From NCBI GenBank assembly GCA_023653785.1, contig JAMKCH010049375.1, positions 1 to 64,000 of the forward strand: a stretch of 64,000 nt of DNA, given 5' to 3'. A program made the translations under genes and the position numbers. The notes beneath the pieces are model-generated. The model made no database searches. It worked only from the letters and a program-made list of their open reading frames with translations, and was not told the origin of the DNA. Numbering within the stretch: the stretch's first letter is position 1; the number at the start of each line of letters is the position of its first letter. The DNA is from Ophioderma brevispina. Taxonomy: Eukaryota > Echinodermata > Ophiuroidea > Amphilepidida > Ophiodermatidae. Of the stretch, positions 53,601 to 64,000 are shown in pieces.

Positions 53601-55605
53601 TTTCTCTGATAACGGTATATGTCATGACCCCTCATGATATCCTATGTGTGCAACCAAGCGTCCATGTTTTGCTGTAAAAGAGAAATCGTATACGATAGTC
53701 TAGCTTGCTGCATTACAGAGCATTGTAAGGCAGTGCCGTGGGATCTGGAGTGTGAATGTTAAAGGGGGATGGCCCGATTTTAAGGATATGAGTTTCATCT
53801 TGATAGAATTGCCATCACTCCAAAACCCCACTGTAAAGTTTCGAGCCAATAGTGCAATCCGTTTTTGATACCAGAGCTAAAAAAACTTGATTTTTCTAAG
53901 GGAGGGGTCCTATTTACGACGGGGGGGGGGGGGGGGGGGATATAGGATTTAGGGGAACCCGAAAATTTTTGTAATCTAGAGGGGGAACATGAACTTCATC
54001 AACAGAGCGGGGAAAATTAACTTTTAAATGGGAAATCAGCATGATCCAAGGGGGGAGGGAGGGAATTGACATTTGGAACGGAAGCTTTCCGAGGGGGGGG
54101 GGGGGAAAGGAACGCGGAAATCTTTGCCGAAAAAAGTTGAAATCCTGCATTCACCACGGCTAATAATGACCGCTCCTAAAACCCATAGAGTACGGGTTAG
54201 AAATTATTGGTGCGACCAAAAATTAGGGCACATTTTCGCTATAACTTCCAACCAAACAACTTGGCCTAAGATTTCACAGGGTAATAGAAAAATAGCTTCT
54301 TCTGAGACCAAAATGTTGACCAACTTACGGTAAAATCGGGGTTCTGGGGACGAGGCTATAGCGAGGGCCATGACCTTTAATAGGCCAGTCAAAATCGAGA
54401 GGAATGCGGCCTGCTTAACCCAAAACTAATTGCAACAGAATCACTTACAACAGATTGTATTGAGAATACCTTTTTAAAAACAACATATCAAAAGTCTACT
54501 CTAAAATCAAAGGAAGTGGACACATATATTTTTAAGGGGGTGGTAAGGTTTTTATACGGGTAGTCAAAGATGAAAAGTAGTATCAAACGCGTCAAAAAGT
54601 TATGCAAACGGTTCGTTACATTTCAGGGATAAAAAAAGGTATAGTTGCCATATCTGCAGGTTGATAGTTCAATAGTTTGAGTCAAAATAGTTCAAGGTCA
54701 CAATGGGGGGAAATTTCAAGATAATCCGTTCGTTTTATAAAAATGGTGTCAAAATTGTCGTTCTTAATGGTACAGAACCCGAAAATATACTGGTTGGCAC
54801 CATATCTAAATATTCGTTGAATAATGGAACGCACAATTGACTGGGGCCTACAGGGTCTATGGGAGGTCCCTAGTCATAGCTCGGTAATTCTATATAGAAA
54901 GTTCAAACAAAGCAATCTATTTACATTTACTTATCTATTGGGACAAATTTAACATTTTTTACAAACCGTACGATCAAAATCGGGACCATTCTATGCATTT
55001 ACCGGAGTGACCTTGAAACTGTTATGAGCCTATGGTACTAAAATATTACCGCGTAGATAGGCAAACTATACTTTTTTAATTAGGAGTAGCCAATAAATTG
55101 GTAAAATCATGTAATCAATTCGAAAACAATTCTATTTTTACCCCTGGACAAACGGTTGCCCCCTTTTTTACATGTTCCACTAGGTTGATTTTGGTTAGAC
55201 TTTTAATATATTATTTTGGGACTATTTCAGAGTATATTACCACCAAAATTGTTTCTGTTGCAATTTGTGGGGGGTCAAATCATACAATTATTGGGGACTA
55301 TAATGTTTGTGTACATTGCGAGTAACTTACACGTAGTCAAACGAACACAATGACCCAAGTCTTCATATGGTATACTAGAGTGGCCTCTAATGACCCCTAG
55401 TATGGCCTTGACCCATTTTGTCAATTACTGATGACATAAATAAAGGGAACCACTGGGCCAGGACTCTTACTGGTATGCACAGAAGGACCTTTGGTGAACA
55501 TGTGATCTTTGACCTCTTAATGACCCTATGGACCTTTGACCCCCATTGTCAAAATTATAGTACAACACAATCAACTTTGTGGGCTTGTGGAGTTCTGTTT
55601 GTCCG
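53601..55605. repeat. Mixed decayed repeats, family C inverse copy and family D
   Basis: From 53,765 to about 54,380 the sequence resembles family C in reverse complement ('gatggcccgattttaag', 'cttgatagaat', 'gcaatccgtttt', 'tttcacagggtaatagaaaaatag'), broken by G-rich runs including 19 G at 53,921-53,939. From 54,540 to about 55,080 a family D repeat ('aaaggtatagttgccatatctg', 'ataatccgttcg...aaaatggtg') is shared with 59,100-59,440. No gene is seen. Confidence 0.5.
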
Positions 55606-55606
55606 G

Positions 55607-56290
55607 CATGCGTTTCGCCGTCTTAACATACGGATATGACTTTTGGTTGTGGTGGTGGTAGAGCTCCGAGTACGTGTACAGGGTTTGTGCGTCACAATTT
55701 CGAGCGGGTCATGTTGGGGTTCAAGGTTCATCTGGGGTGTTATCAGGTTATAAACTGGCCGTGCTTGACGTTATGGATATGAGTTTGGTATGGTGGTAGA
55801 GTAGAGTTTCGGCCGTACGAGTTTTGTGCGTCACGTTTTCGAGGGGTAATTTGGGTTCAAAGGGGTCATCAGGGGTTCGTTTCTCTGGCTAACTGGCCGT
55901 GCATTGAAGTATGGATATGAGTTTTGCTTTGGTGGTAGAGTTTTGTTCGTCACGAGTTTTTGTGGTCAGTTTTCTAGGGGTCATTTTGGGTTTCAAAGGT
56001 CAGTCAGGGGTCGTTTCGGGTAGCTTGGCCGAGCTTTTACGTCGGATATGAGTTTTAGGTATTATGATGGAGATTCGCCGTACGAGTTTTGGTGTCACAT
56101 TTTCAAGGGGTCCATTTTGGGGTCAAAGGTCATTCCATGGCGTCATTATTGGGCTATTTGGCCATGCTTTGACGTTTGGTATGAGGTTTTGGTTATGGGG
56201 GAGAGTTTTGCCATACCACCTTTGTGGTTACGTTTTTGAGGGGTAATATTGGGGTCAAAAGTCATGTAGGGGTCAATATTGGGCACTGGC
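55607..56290 (+). repeat. ~130-bp tandem repeat, about 5 copies
   Basis: Units read 'ggccgtgcttgacgtatggatatgagttttgg', 'tggtagag', 'gccgtacgagttttg', 'gtcacgttttcgaggggtca', 'ttggggtcaaaggtcatc' and 'ggggtcgttt', with units starting near 55,607, 55,761, 55,899, 56,031 and 56,164. The last unit passes into the family E repeat. Confidence 0.85.
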
Positions 56291-57125
56291 CGTGATTTTA
56301 TACCCATGCTTGAGATGGGATATGAAGCACCCGGGGGACTAAATAGGGTCAAAACATTATCTTGATTTCGTTCTGAAAAACATTCCAGTATACTATCTTC
56401 TAGCGGGTATACCAGCGCGCAGGGACCCGGACGCCGCGCGGGTCCAAGCTAGGTATACAAGTTGGCAAAAATAAGGTACAGTGACCAACACCAACATGCT
56501 TAAAAAGAGCTGGTACTCCTATAGGCCGTACACAGATTGACCCTCCTAAAGACTAAATGGCCTTTGCCCCACGTTCAAACTTATAAAACGCTTCTGCACA
56601 TTTATACAGGTGGTTGTCTGTCTGTCTGTCAGTCTGTCACTGTGTCTCTGGTATATATTTTCCGGAGACCGAGGAAGGATTGCCAACCCCTTCCGGAAAC
56701 TGCGTGGGTGGGTGTTGCCCCACTGACCTTACGAGACAGAGTTTGATTGGGTATGGATCAAAATCATCAGGGGTCTCAATCACGGTCAAAGGAGGTCAAA
56801 TGGGGTGGGGTAAAACATAGTGTATGACATGGGAACTTTGAGGGTGGGGTTGGATTGTTGCTGCCAAAATAACGGTCACAACAAGGGCATTCAGGGGTCA
56901 TTCAAGGTCAAAGTAGGTCAAAATGGGGGTAACTTCGGTGTAATCCAGGTGAAACTTGGTGGGGCGGGGTTGATTGTTGATGACGAAAATTTAAATAGGT
57001 AATGACAAGGTCATCAGGGATCGAGATTCAAGGTCAAAGAAAGAACCACAAAACCCTGACGGGTCATTAAGCCACGGTGGATCACAACACAGGTGATTGA
57101 TGAGCCAAATCCGAGGAGCCTAGTA
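56225..57125 (+). repeat. Dispersed GGTCA-rich repeat, family E (copy 2, with extra ~350 bp)
   Basis: Collinear with 47,930-48,390 apart from an additional segment at about 56,398-56,755. That segment opens with a nested palindrome (gtatacc ... GGACCC-ggacgccgcgc-GGGTCC ... ggtatac, 56,406-56,458) and contains a TGTC/TCTG microsatellite at 56,610-56,640. Confidence 0.8.
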
Positions 57126-59549
57126 AAAACTATAAAGAAAACCACCGGTCCAGAACTCTTTGGTATGCACAGATGACCTCTTATGGCCCATTGCCCTTTT
57201 GACCTCCAAATGGACACCCTAATTGACCTTTGACCCAAAATATCAAAACATTCCAAGTAAGGTGTAACCACCAAACTTGCTCCGGTAACACTGGCCAAGA
57301 CCCATGGGCTATATGGGAGCACAGTGGAAATCCCTCCGCCATGAAACGTGCAAAACCGCTATAGTTCTATAAAAAACCTAGAATTTGAGCGTAAGTTGTG
57401 TAGTTTTGTGGGGGGTATTTGTCCTAGAGATTTGCTTTGGTGTCATTCATGTGCGCTTCATTCATATTTAACTATATTTAAAAATGGACGAGAGGGGAAA
57501 GCGTCTTGGCGGTATGATACGGGCGACTAGTGAACGCAGTGAAACACCGATTGCGAGGCTAGGAGCTAGAAAAAACAGGGTGTAATTTTCAAATCTTTTT
57601 AAAAAAATACCCCTTAAAGTTACACCATTAAAGTTTAGGGGCAAAACATTGAATTCAAAAATTCGTTCTCCTGCAAATTTCATTGCTCTAGTTAGGCCAA
57701 GGGAAAAGAATGACGGGATAAACGAGAGCCCATAAAGAAAGTGTTTTCAATAGGCAGCCATTTTGTATGTGCCCCCATATGTCAATTGACCTCTGATGAC
57801 CAAACTGACCCTATGACCCACAACTATGCATTTCCTAACCATCCCAATTGATGGTACTGTGTCATTGCTCAACTCGTTTAATTCACATGGCATATCATCA
57901 GGCAGCTTTCTACAAACGTTATGCTTTGAAAATAATATTCAAAACGAAGTAAAGTTTGATATTCAACTAGGTTGTGCATTATAAAAATCTAAGAACGGTT
58001 TCAACCACCAAATGTTCACCTTTTTCTGTTTGCTAAGAATTGATTCAGATATGTAGATTTTCTGTTTTGATAAAATGCTTTCAAGATTTGTATATCCAGC
58101 ATGCCAACAAATGCAAAGTAAAATTAAATGTAAAAAGTCAGTCGACCAAATCAACTCAAGTTCATAAAGGAATACAATGTTTATACCCCTGCAGATCTGC
58201 CTTCTACTTGACGTCCATTGAGACTTTATTGGTGTTGTTTTCCAATAAAGGTGATCATTCTTGTTATTTACTATGTTTTGTGTTCCTTGTTGGATTTTTG
58301 TTATAATTGTCACAGTAATTGTTTAATTCTATAATAAAATGAACAAAATGGCATTGAACTCACAAAATATTAAACAAGGCCGGTTCTTTGGGGGAATGAA
58401 AAGAAGAGAGCTTGAACAGATAACACGAGTAATTAGCGGTAGTTAACATCAAATCTGCATTATTGTGAGCAAACTTGGAAGTGTATTGACATGTGTCAAC
58501 AATACATAATCGCTTATTTCTTTGCAACTACTGAACGAAATCGAGTGATGTTTACATTACAATGTTAAAAAGTAATTGTGGTTTAAGATACTTTTTAAAT
58601 TTCTCAAATGTGATACTTACTTTTGAAGTTATGGTCGCCTATAGTTAGGGTGGTACTTCTTCTTACACACCCTGTATTATTGGGTGACAGTGTATCAAAC
58701 TAGAAGCACTATCACAAAACATTTTAAACAGTTCCAATACTCTTGGAAAATTCTTTAATTTCCACACCTGGATAGACCTTAGAAAATTAAGCATTTGGAA
58801 TTTACACTTGAAAGTCTCAAATGTCAAAGGCTGACTCAGAGATTTCGAAATTATTTGTTTGTGTTGTAATTAAATAGTCATCTAGAACTATAGATAGTCA
58901 CCTAAAATGCTCAATTCCAAAGTTAGAGATGAATTGGATTTTCCGTTTTCATGCAGTAACCATTTATGCACAGTATAATAGTTATTTATCACAGTCCCAT
59001 AGTAACCCAAAAGTCAACATATTTTAAGCAAATCTGTGAAAAAATTGTAAAGAAGCTGATTTCAACTGATTTTGGTAGGTAAGGTTTCAACATTTACCAA
59101 AAAAAGTGAGTTATCGTAGGGGGTGGGGAAATTGGTTTTTCGGGAGTCAAAGGTCAATAACAGGGGTCAAATTTTAAAATTAATCCAATCATGTTGAAAA
59201 GTATACCAAGTTAATAGTTTAATCAAGGATTCCAAAAAGGTATAGTTGTACTATCTGTGGCCGAAAGTTTGGGAATTATAGGCTAAAAACAACAAAAATG
59301 AATAAAAATGGTCATTTTCAGTTGTACGGGGGGTCAAATTTTAAAATTACTCCGATTTGGATTTAAAAAAATGGTGCTAATTATTGATGGAGCTCATAGG
59401 ATTAAAATAAGGAATAGTTTTGACTGTCTTAAATGCTTAGTTCCAATGTAGGGGGCACCAAAGGTCAACATCCATTGAATTCAATGGGCTTGACCCTGAA
59501 TAGCAGTGTTTGTGTTTGTTAGAAGGTACAAGTGTAAAGAAAACACAAG
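57126..59549. other. Intergenic with a family D repeat
   Basis: No gene is recognised. Sequence around 57,130-57,260 has 'tgaccttttgacctcc' words like those at 55,440-55,550. A family D copy with 'aggtatagttgtactatctgtgg' and 'tcaaattttaaaattactccgattt' lies at about 59,100-59,440. Confidence 0.45.
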
Positions 59550-60041
59550 AAAACAGTAGCTCGCCCTCTTTCAAAGTTGTTTTTATGCGCGGCATTTTTA
59601 AACTAACCATACAGCACATGCAATATGCAAAACCCACCACAGATAACACGATGACATAACTTTTGCTTTTTAATCCCAAAGAATTCCACAGTAAAAGAGA
59701 TTATGTAAATCTCTACGCGCAGCCCTTTTCTTTTCAACACATGGACAGAGCAACAGCAGTAGTATTCACCTACTCAAGAAATTGTGAATGAAATGTTTAA
59801 CCGTACACACTTGGAAATCAAACTTCTACGTTTCAGGAAAAATAGTGCAACTTTTTTTCTTGCATGAAATTTCATAAAATGGACGATTTCATGGTAAAAA
59901 TGATGTCTATCGGGCAAAAGTAAATTGTTATTTTGTGCGTAAGAAATTTGCGCATCCATCAGTTTTTGAATAATAAAAATAAAATACTTTTCGAGTTACG
60001 TCAAAAAGTATCAGAGGGGGACTTTCTTTTTTTGCCAAGTG
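59550..60041 (-). mobile_element. Truncated Tc1/mariner-type transposon copy
   Basis: Matches 32,435-32,958: 'ctaaccata', 'agagattatgtaa', 'cagagcaacagcagtagtattcac', 'cttggaaatcaaacttctacgtttcagg' and the terminal inverted repeat 'cgttacgtcaaaa(a/g)gtatcag...ggggactt', ending '...ccaagtg' before TA at 60,042. The left inverted repeat and the transposase part are missing. Confidence 0.8.
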
Positions 60042-61149
60042 TATTATTACCGTGCCCGGGACATATTATGCTTACAATCTATACGTACGGTGGTTTGGAG
60101 CAAAGGTACATATATGATTTGGAGATGTTTTAGGACAAATATTGAAGGTACCATACGAAAGCTAAGAATCTACGAAATCGATCAGTCTAGATAATATTTA
60201 TGAACGGAATTCCTCAACGACAATATAAAGGACTGAAACTAGATAAAAATCTGTCAATGGATATCGCCATTGCTTATAGATTAGGATTACATGTTAAAAT
60301 GCTGGACAGGTACCTATGTAAAAGTGACGTGTTACTAAATGAATTTGGTATGTTAAGAAAGCTAAGGAATCAAACTTTAACATAAGCTTGTTTATCTTGT
60401 GAGGTTTAATGGTCCCGTCAAAATTATGAGGTGAGGAATACACTAGCGTGTACAAAATCCCTATACCGAAATTGCTTCTGTGCATGCTCTCTCACAACTT
60501 GGCATCAGAAGATGTCCTGCAATAGTGTTTAAATGCAAAATCAAGATCTCATGGATTATGCTACCGACAAAGTGATGCGAAGTTTTTAGACATGTCCTAT
60601 GGTGTTTTAATTCATGTTTTATTCTTTAATAATAAACGTTCGAATATTAGTTTTGATTCGACGACAAGTATTGTTTCCTTCATTATTTATTTAAAAATAC
60701 ATGCACTTCAATGTCGTTTTCAATTTCACTGAATAAAAGCAACTCTTTCCCCTTTCAGTGGGAGGGAAACTCACGCCAACGGATTCATCCTATCTGACAC
60801 CATAGAATAAAACACACTGAATGTACATATATACCTAAAAAGTGTGACATCTATTTTGTGCATAACTGCGAGAGCTGCGAACGCCCTTTCCCAAGATTAA
60901 TTTATTTTTGTCACTTCCGTTAGTGCCCAAGTGGGGGGGGGGGGTCCTAGGACCCCACAATATTCTAATTAAGCCGTGGGCGGATTTAAATTTTTTTGTA
61001 CAGAGAAGGTATTCAATAAATCCAGACAATTAGAAAAACTCCTTGAAAATTTGATTGCGTAACGAGAAAGTCGCAAAAAAACAAATGTTGGTTACTATGG
61101 AACCCCCCCCCCCTTGGGCACTTAATGTTAACGTTGCCTTGCTACGAAG
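60042..61149. other. Intergenic, nothing recognised
   Basis: AT-rich. A 61-codon + strand frame at 60,200-60,385 has a leucine-rich start but no known motif. A poly-C/poly-G stretch lies at 60,930-60,950. Confidence 0.4.
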
Positions 61150-61740
61150 AGGTTACGGTAAGGTGCTCGATCTATTCCATCATCCATCTGCTGCGAAGCA
61201 GCCCGGCACAGTCCGTCTCCATATAACTTTCTCCCGGGCAGTGACGATGATTTCTCTTGGAGTAAGTTCAACGTCCCTATTGATCAGCCTAGCAATGGCT
61301 GGCGGAAGAGCAGTGTGGGGCGACCTCTTTTCGTTTCCCATGCGTAGGTTGGTCAAGCGCATACTGGAGGAGATGAGTTCCTCCTCTGGCTTTCGCAAGA
61401 CTTGCCTAGCCAACGAAGTTGCCTTTGGTGGATGGTTCAGGAAAGAGGTTTTTCGACCTGTCCCATGTCGTAGTCTGCCTCTTAGTACATGGTCTTATCT
61501 GCGGATCTTGAGCTTGATACGATAACAGTTTGTGTCAAAACTGTTGATGTCATGAGTCGAGCTGAGGTAATATCCATGTCTCACATCCATGAAGCAGTAC
61601 AGACAGGCAAGATGAATTTGAAAATATCCAGTTTTAGGTTAAGAGGAAATGATCTGGGACTTCCAAATCTTTGCTCTAAGCTTCCAAAAGGTCAGACCAG
61701 GCGAGGCCTCTCTTTCGCCGGTTTAGGGTTAGAGTTTGGG
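61150..61740 (-). pseudogene. LINE (non-LTR retrotransposon) ORF2 C-terminal remnant
   Basis: Read on the minus strand from 61,700 downward in shifting frames: SCLSVLLHGCETWIL (the LLYGCETW block after the reverse-transcriptase palm), INSFDTNCYRI, RLRHGTGR, LRWLGK...RKPEEEL (the RWLGHVLRMPE block), GNEKR, and LINRDVELT...EKVIWRRTVPGC. The order is that of CR1/RTE-like LINE tails. Several stops and shifts make it inactive. The 156-codon + strand open frame at 61,055-61,525 is its shadow. Confidence 0.75.
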
Positions 61741-61822
61741 TTTTGAGTTTGGGGTTAGAGGTTTAGGGTTATAGTTTAGGGGTAGGGTTAGAGTTTAGGG
61801 TTAGAGCCAGGGTAGGGTAACC
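61720..61822 (+). repeat. Degenerate TTAGGG-like tandem block
   Basis: About 100 bases of 'gtttagggttagag' units with variants (ttaggg, ttgggg, tagggg). It adjoins the LINE remnant, and unique-looking sequence continues on both sides. Confidence 0.85.
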
Positions 61823-64000
61823 GCGGGGGGTGGGGCTGGAAACACTCTCATATGAAATGGAAACGGGTGTAAGGCTGGCGCATTCAAACCAGCGGCATTT
61901 GGGAGACAGATAGGTTGCAGAAATGGGGGTCCTCTGGGTGAGAAATAGACTAACTGCCCATAAATATGGGGTTTGGGTGACTAATTTGGTAATTTTCGCC
62001 CAACATGGGGTCTTGGTTTGAAAATTCAAGTTCAGCCAACTCTTCTAAAGGTCATGATAGTAGAGGTCTTCTTTTGTTAAATTTTCATTTTTTTTTCAAA
62101 AACACTAGGGGGTCTTAGGGTGAGAGCCTGGGTAGTGGGTATTAACTCGATTTTTAAAAGCTAGGGGATCTTTGGATGACAGCGATGTGGAAATAGGGGT
62201 CTTAAGAGTCTTATATACGTATCACTTCCGAAATGAGAGGCCGGAGGAGGGGGCATTTCTTCAACACGATTATAGGCCTGCCGAGCTATGATATGAGATT
62301 AAATCATGAGGAACGCCACCTCCTCCCAACGTGCAATTAAGATAACCTCTTCCCTTTCCGTGCTCAGTGAAAACATACACTGTACCTGTAGGTTTGTCGA
62401 ATTCTGCAACTTCGCAATGCTAGTCTGCCTCACTTTTGACTGATAAGCTACATATGTCAATGCGATTTTCGTCCAAATCCGCAATTGGACTGGAGATATT
62501 TTAATTAATAATTGCCAAGCCATTTAAATGATTATTTCAGGTCACCTTATCAGACCATCTTCAATGCAAGTTCGATCGGCAGCTTGTAACAACTAACAGT
62601 TGGCATTGACAACATTTGCAAGTTTACGTCGATGTTGTGAGATAGACTAGTTTCCCTCTATCAAGCAACAGCCGCTATGAGCCGTGGTGCTACTGACGAC
62701 TATACAGACTCAGGCTATAGCATTTGTAAACCGAGGCCAAACTCATACACATACATACGCGCATGCACAATAATACACATTCACTCATGCATTTACACAC
62801 TTACTCACACAGAAGACACACATCAGATATCTGTGATAGGACCACATTGTAACACATTGCTTGCTACTGCGGGAATAAAATCAACAATGTTTTAATGCAA
62901 CGACTTTTCAAAACCATCAACATAACATGTTTTTTATCGATATCATCACGATTTCATCATAATAATATGACATAGACCTCTTCACAGGCATGCTGTTATT
63001 TCTATGGACATCAGTAAAAAAAGTCCTTTGGACTCAAGCTAATGTAAACCATATCTTCAAAGTGAATGGCATGATCATACAGATAATCTGCTCAGATCAC
63101 ACTATCAGCAATTACGCAAAATAGGAATCTAAATTCCCGATGCATGGTTTAAAAGCATTAAGCAAAATTAGGATGAAAGTGGAACAAACTCAAAGAACTT
63201 ACAGATCTGTCCCAATAAAAACTATACAAGTTCAAACTAAAAATTATAAAAAATATAACTGTGCATTTTGTCAGATATTTTGACTCTATTTGTTAGACAA
63301 GAATCCTAAGCTAAATACTCGTTTTATTCCATCCAATTTGATGGACCCTAAGCGGAGTATGTCAGTTGATCCACAAGGATAAAATTTCCACTTGGGCAAG
63401 TTTCACCTAAAGTTCAAGAAGAAACTAAAGGTTAAGCCGTTTTGTGTCGATCAATGTGGAATTTTAAACCATTTTCAAACAAAAGGAATATTGTACAGAT
63501 CAGGGTGAAGGTATTATCATGCATTGAACTAATCAATATATTATTTCAGTGAAAGCACTGTCCAGAAATTATTATGTTGTGGGTGTGGAATGAGGGTCTT
63601 ACTCTTCAGGGGGGACAAAATAATCATGGAAATGCATGGACAAGTTTGGGAATTTAACTTGCTGAACACAATTAACAGTCTACAAGTCTGTTGAAGGACA
63701 AATGTGTGGCAATCGATTCTAATGTGGGAGGGACAACTTACCCTTCACCCTTTTCCCCAATTGACTACAAGATGCCAGGGAGGAATATGATGAAGAACGC
63801 AGTGTTCAAAGAGAAATAGAACGGGATAGTTGTGTTCAAAGGTCTCAAGGTTACTTTCAACAAGGGTGTTTTATGGTTTAACTTTCTGCTGAAACCTGGA
63901 GAGGTAAAGCTGAGGACAACAAGACTGTTTGACATTGAATTTCCCATGTACATGTTTATTAGCAATTGCGACATTATAAAGTTATAAAATTATTTTCTAT
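61823..64000. other. End of window, no recognised gene
   Basis: AT-rich after about 62,000. A CA-rich microsatellite-like stretch lies at 62,745-62,820. Short frames (62,299-62,523 minus; 63,765-63,974 minus) have no familiar motif. Confidence 0.4.

Noticed and set aside
61055..61525. 156-codon + strand open frame
   Set aside because: The minus strand encodes recognisable LINE motifs, so the + frame is a shadow.
61720..61822. True telomere
   Set aside because: Units are degenerate and non-telomeric sequence continues for more than 2 kb beyond.

Overview
The window is eukaryotic, intron-rich, AT-leaning DNA from an animal. The repeat landscape (a DIRS-like retrotransposon, a tRNA-derived SINE, Tc1-type transposons, many foldback elements, AGGTCA-rich minisatellites) resembles marine invertebrates, perhaps an invertebrate deuterostome, but the species cannot be fixed from the sequence. 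I recognise one host gene. No bacterial operons, CRISPR arrays or rRNA are present.

The host gene runs on the + strand from about 3,115 (already inside the gene) to the stop codon at 41,210-41,212. It is the orthologue of GAPVD1 (RME-6/GAPex-5), an endocytic RasGAP plus VPS9-domain Rab5 exchange factor. I placed 15 coding exons by peptide similarity to the vertebrate protein as I remember it, by splice sites, and by codon phase across introns. The window holds the linker and the C-terminal helical bundle with the VPS9 domain. The N-terminal RasGAP exons lie upstream of the window or could not be found. Exons 7, 8, 13, 14 and 15 read cleanly. Exon 6 has one in-frame stop, and exons 1-5 and 9-12 show frame breaks while keeping splice sites, which suggests indel errors in the assembly rather than a dead gene.

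The introns are full of mobile DNA. The intron at 17,966-26,078 carries a GC-rich, decayed DIRS-like (tyrosine-recombinase) retrotransposon that seems to have landed in a foldback element, with a second foldback next to it. Other introns carry a Tc1/mariner-type transposon (31,644-32,958), a tRNA-SINE (34,890-35,060), palindromic MITE-like elements (4.3, 11.6 and 29.3 kb), and a dispersed family that starts with a small hairpin and ends in a G-rich, quadruplex-prone block (15.1-16.1 and 36.4-37.3 kb).

Downstream of the gene (41.2-64 kb) I recognise no host gene. This part holds the probable 3' UTR, a 169-base A tract, a 610-bp palindrome, a 2.1-kb direct tandem duplication built largely of an AGGTCA-rich minisatellite, a 130-bp tandem array, a second partial Tc1 copy, a degenerate TTAGGG-like block and a minus-strand LINE remnant. 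Many repeat copies differ mainly by single-base indels, matching the frame breaks in the exons. I found no clearly new biological system. The points most worth following are the hairpin-headed repeat families, the nested DIRS/foldback structure, the AGGTCA arrays and the DPF motifs in the GAPVD1 linker.
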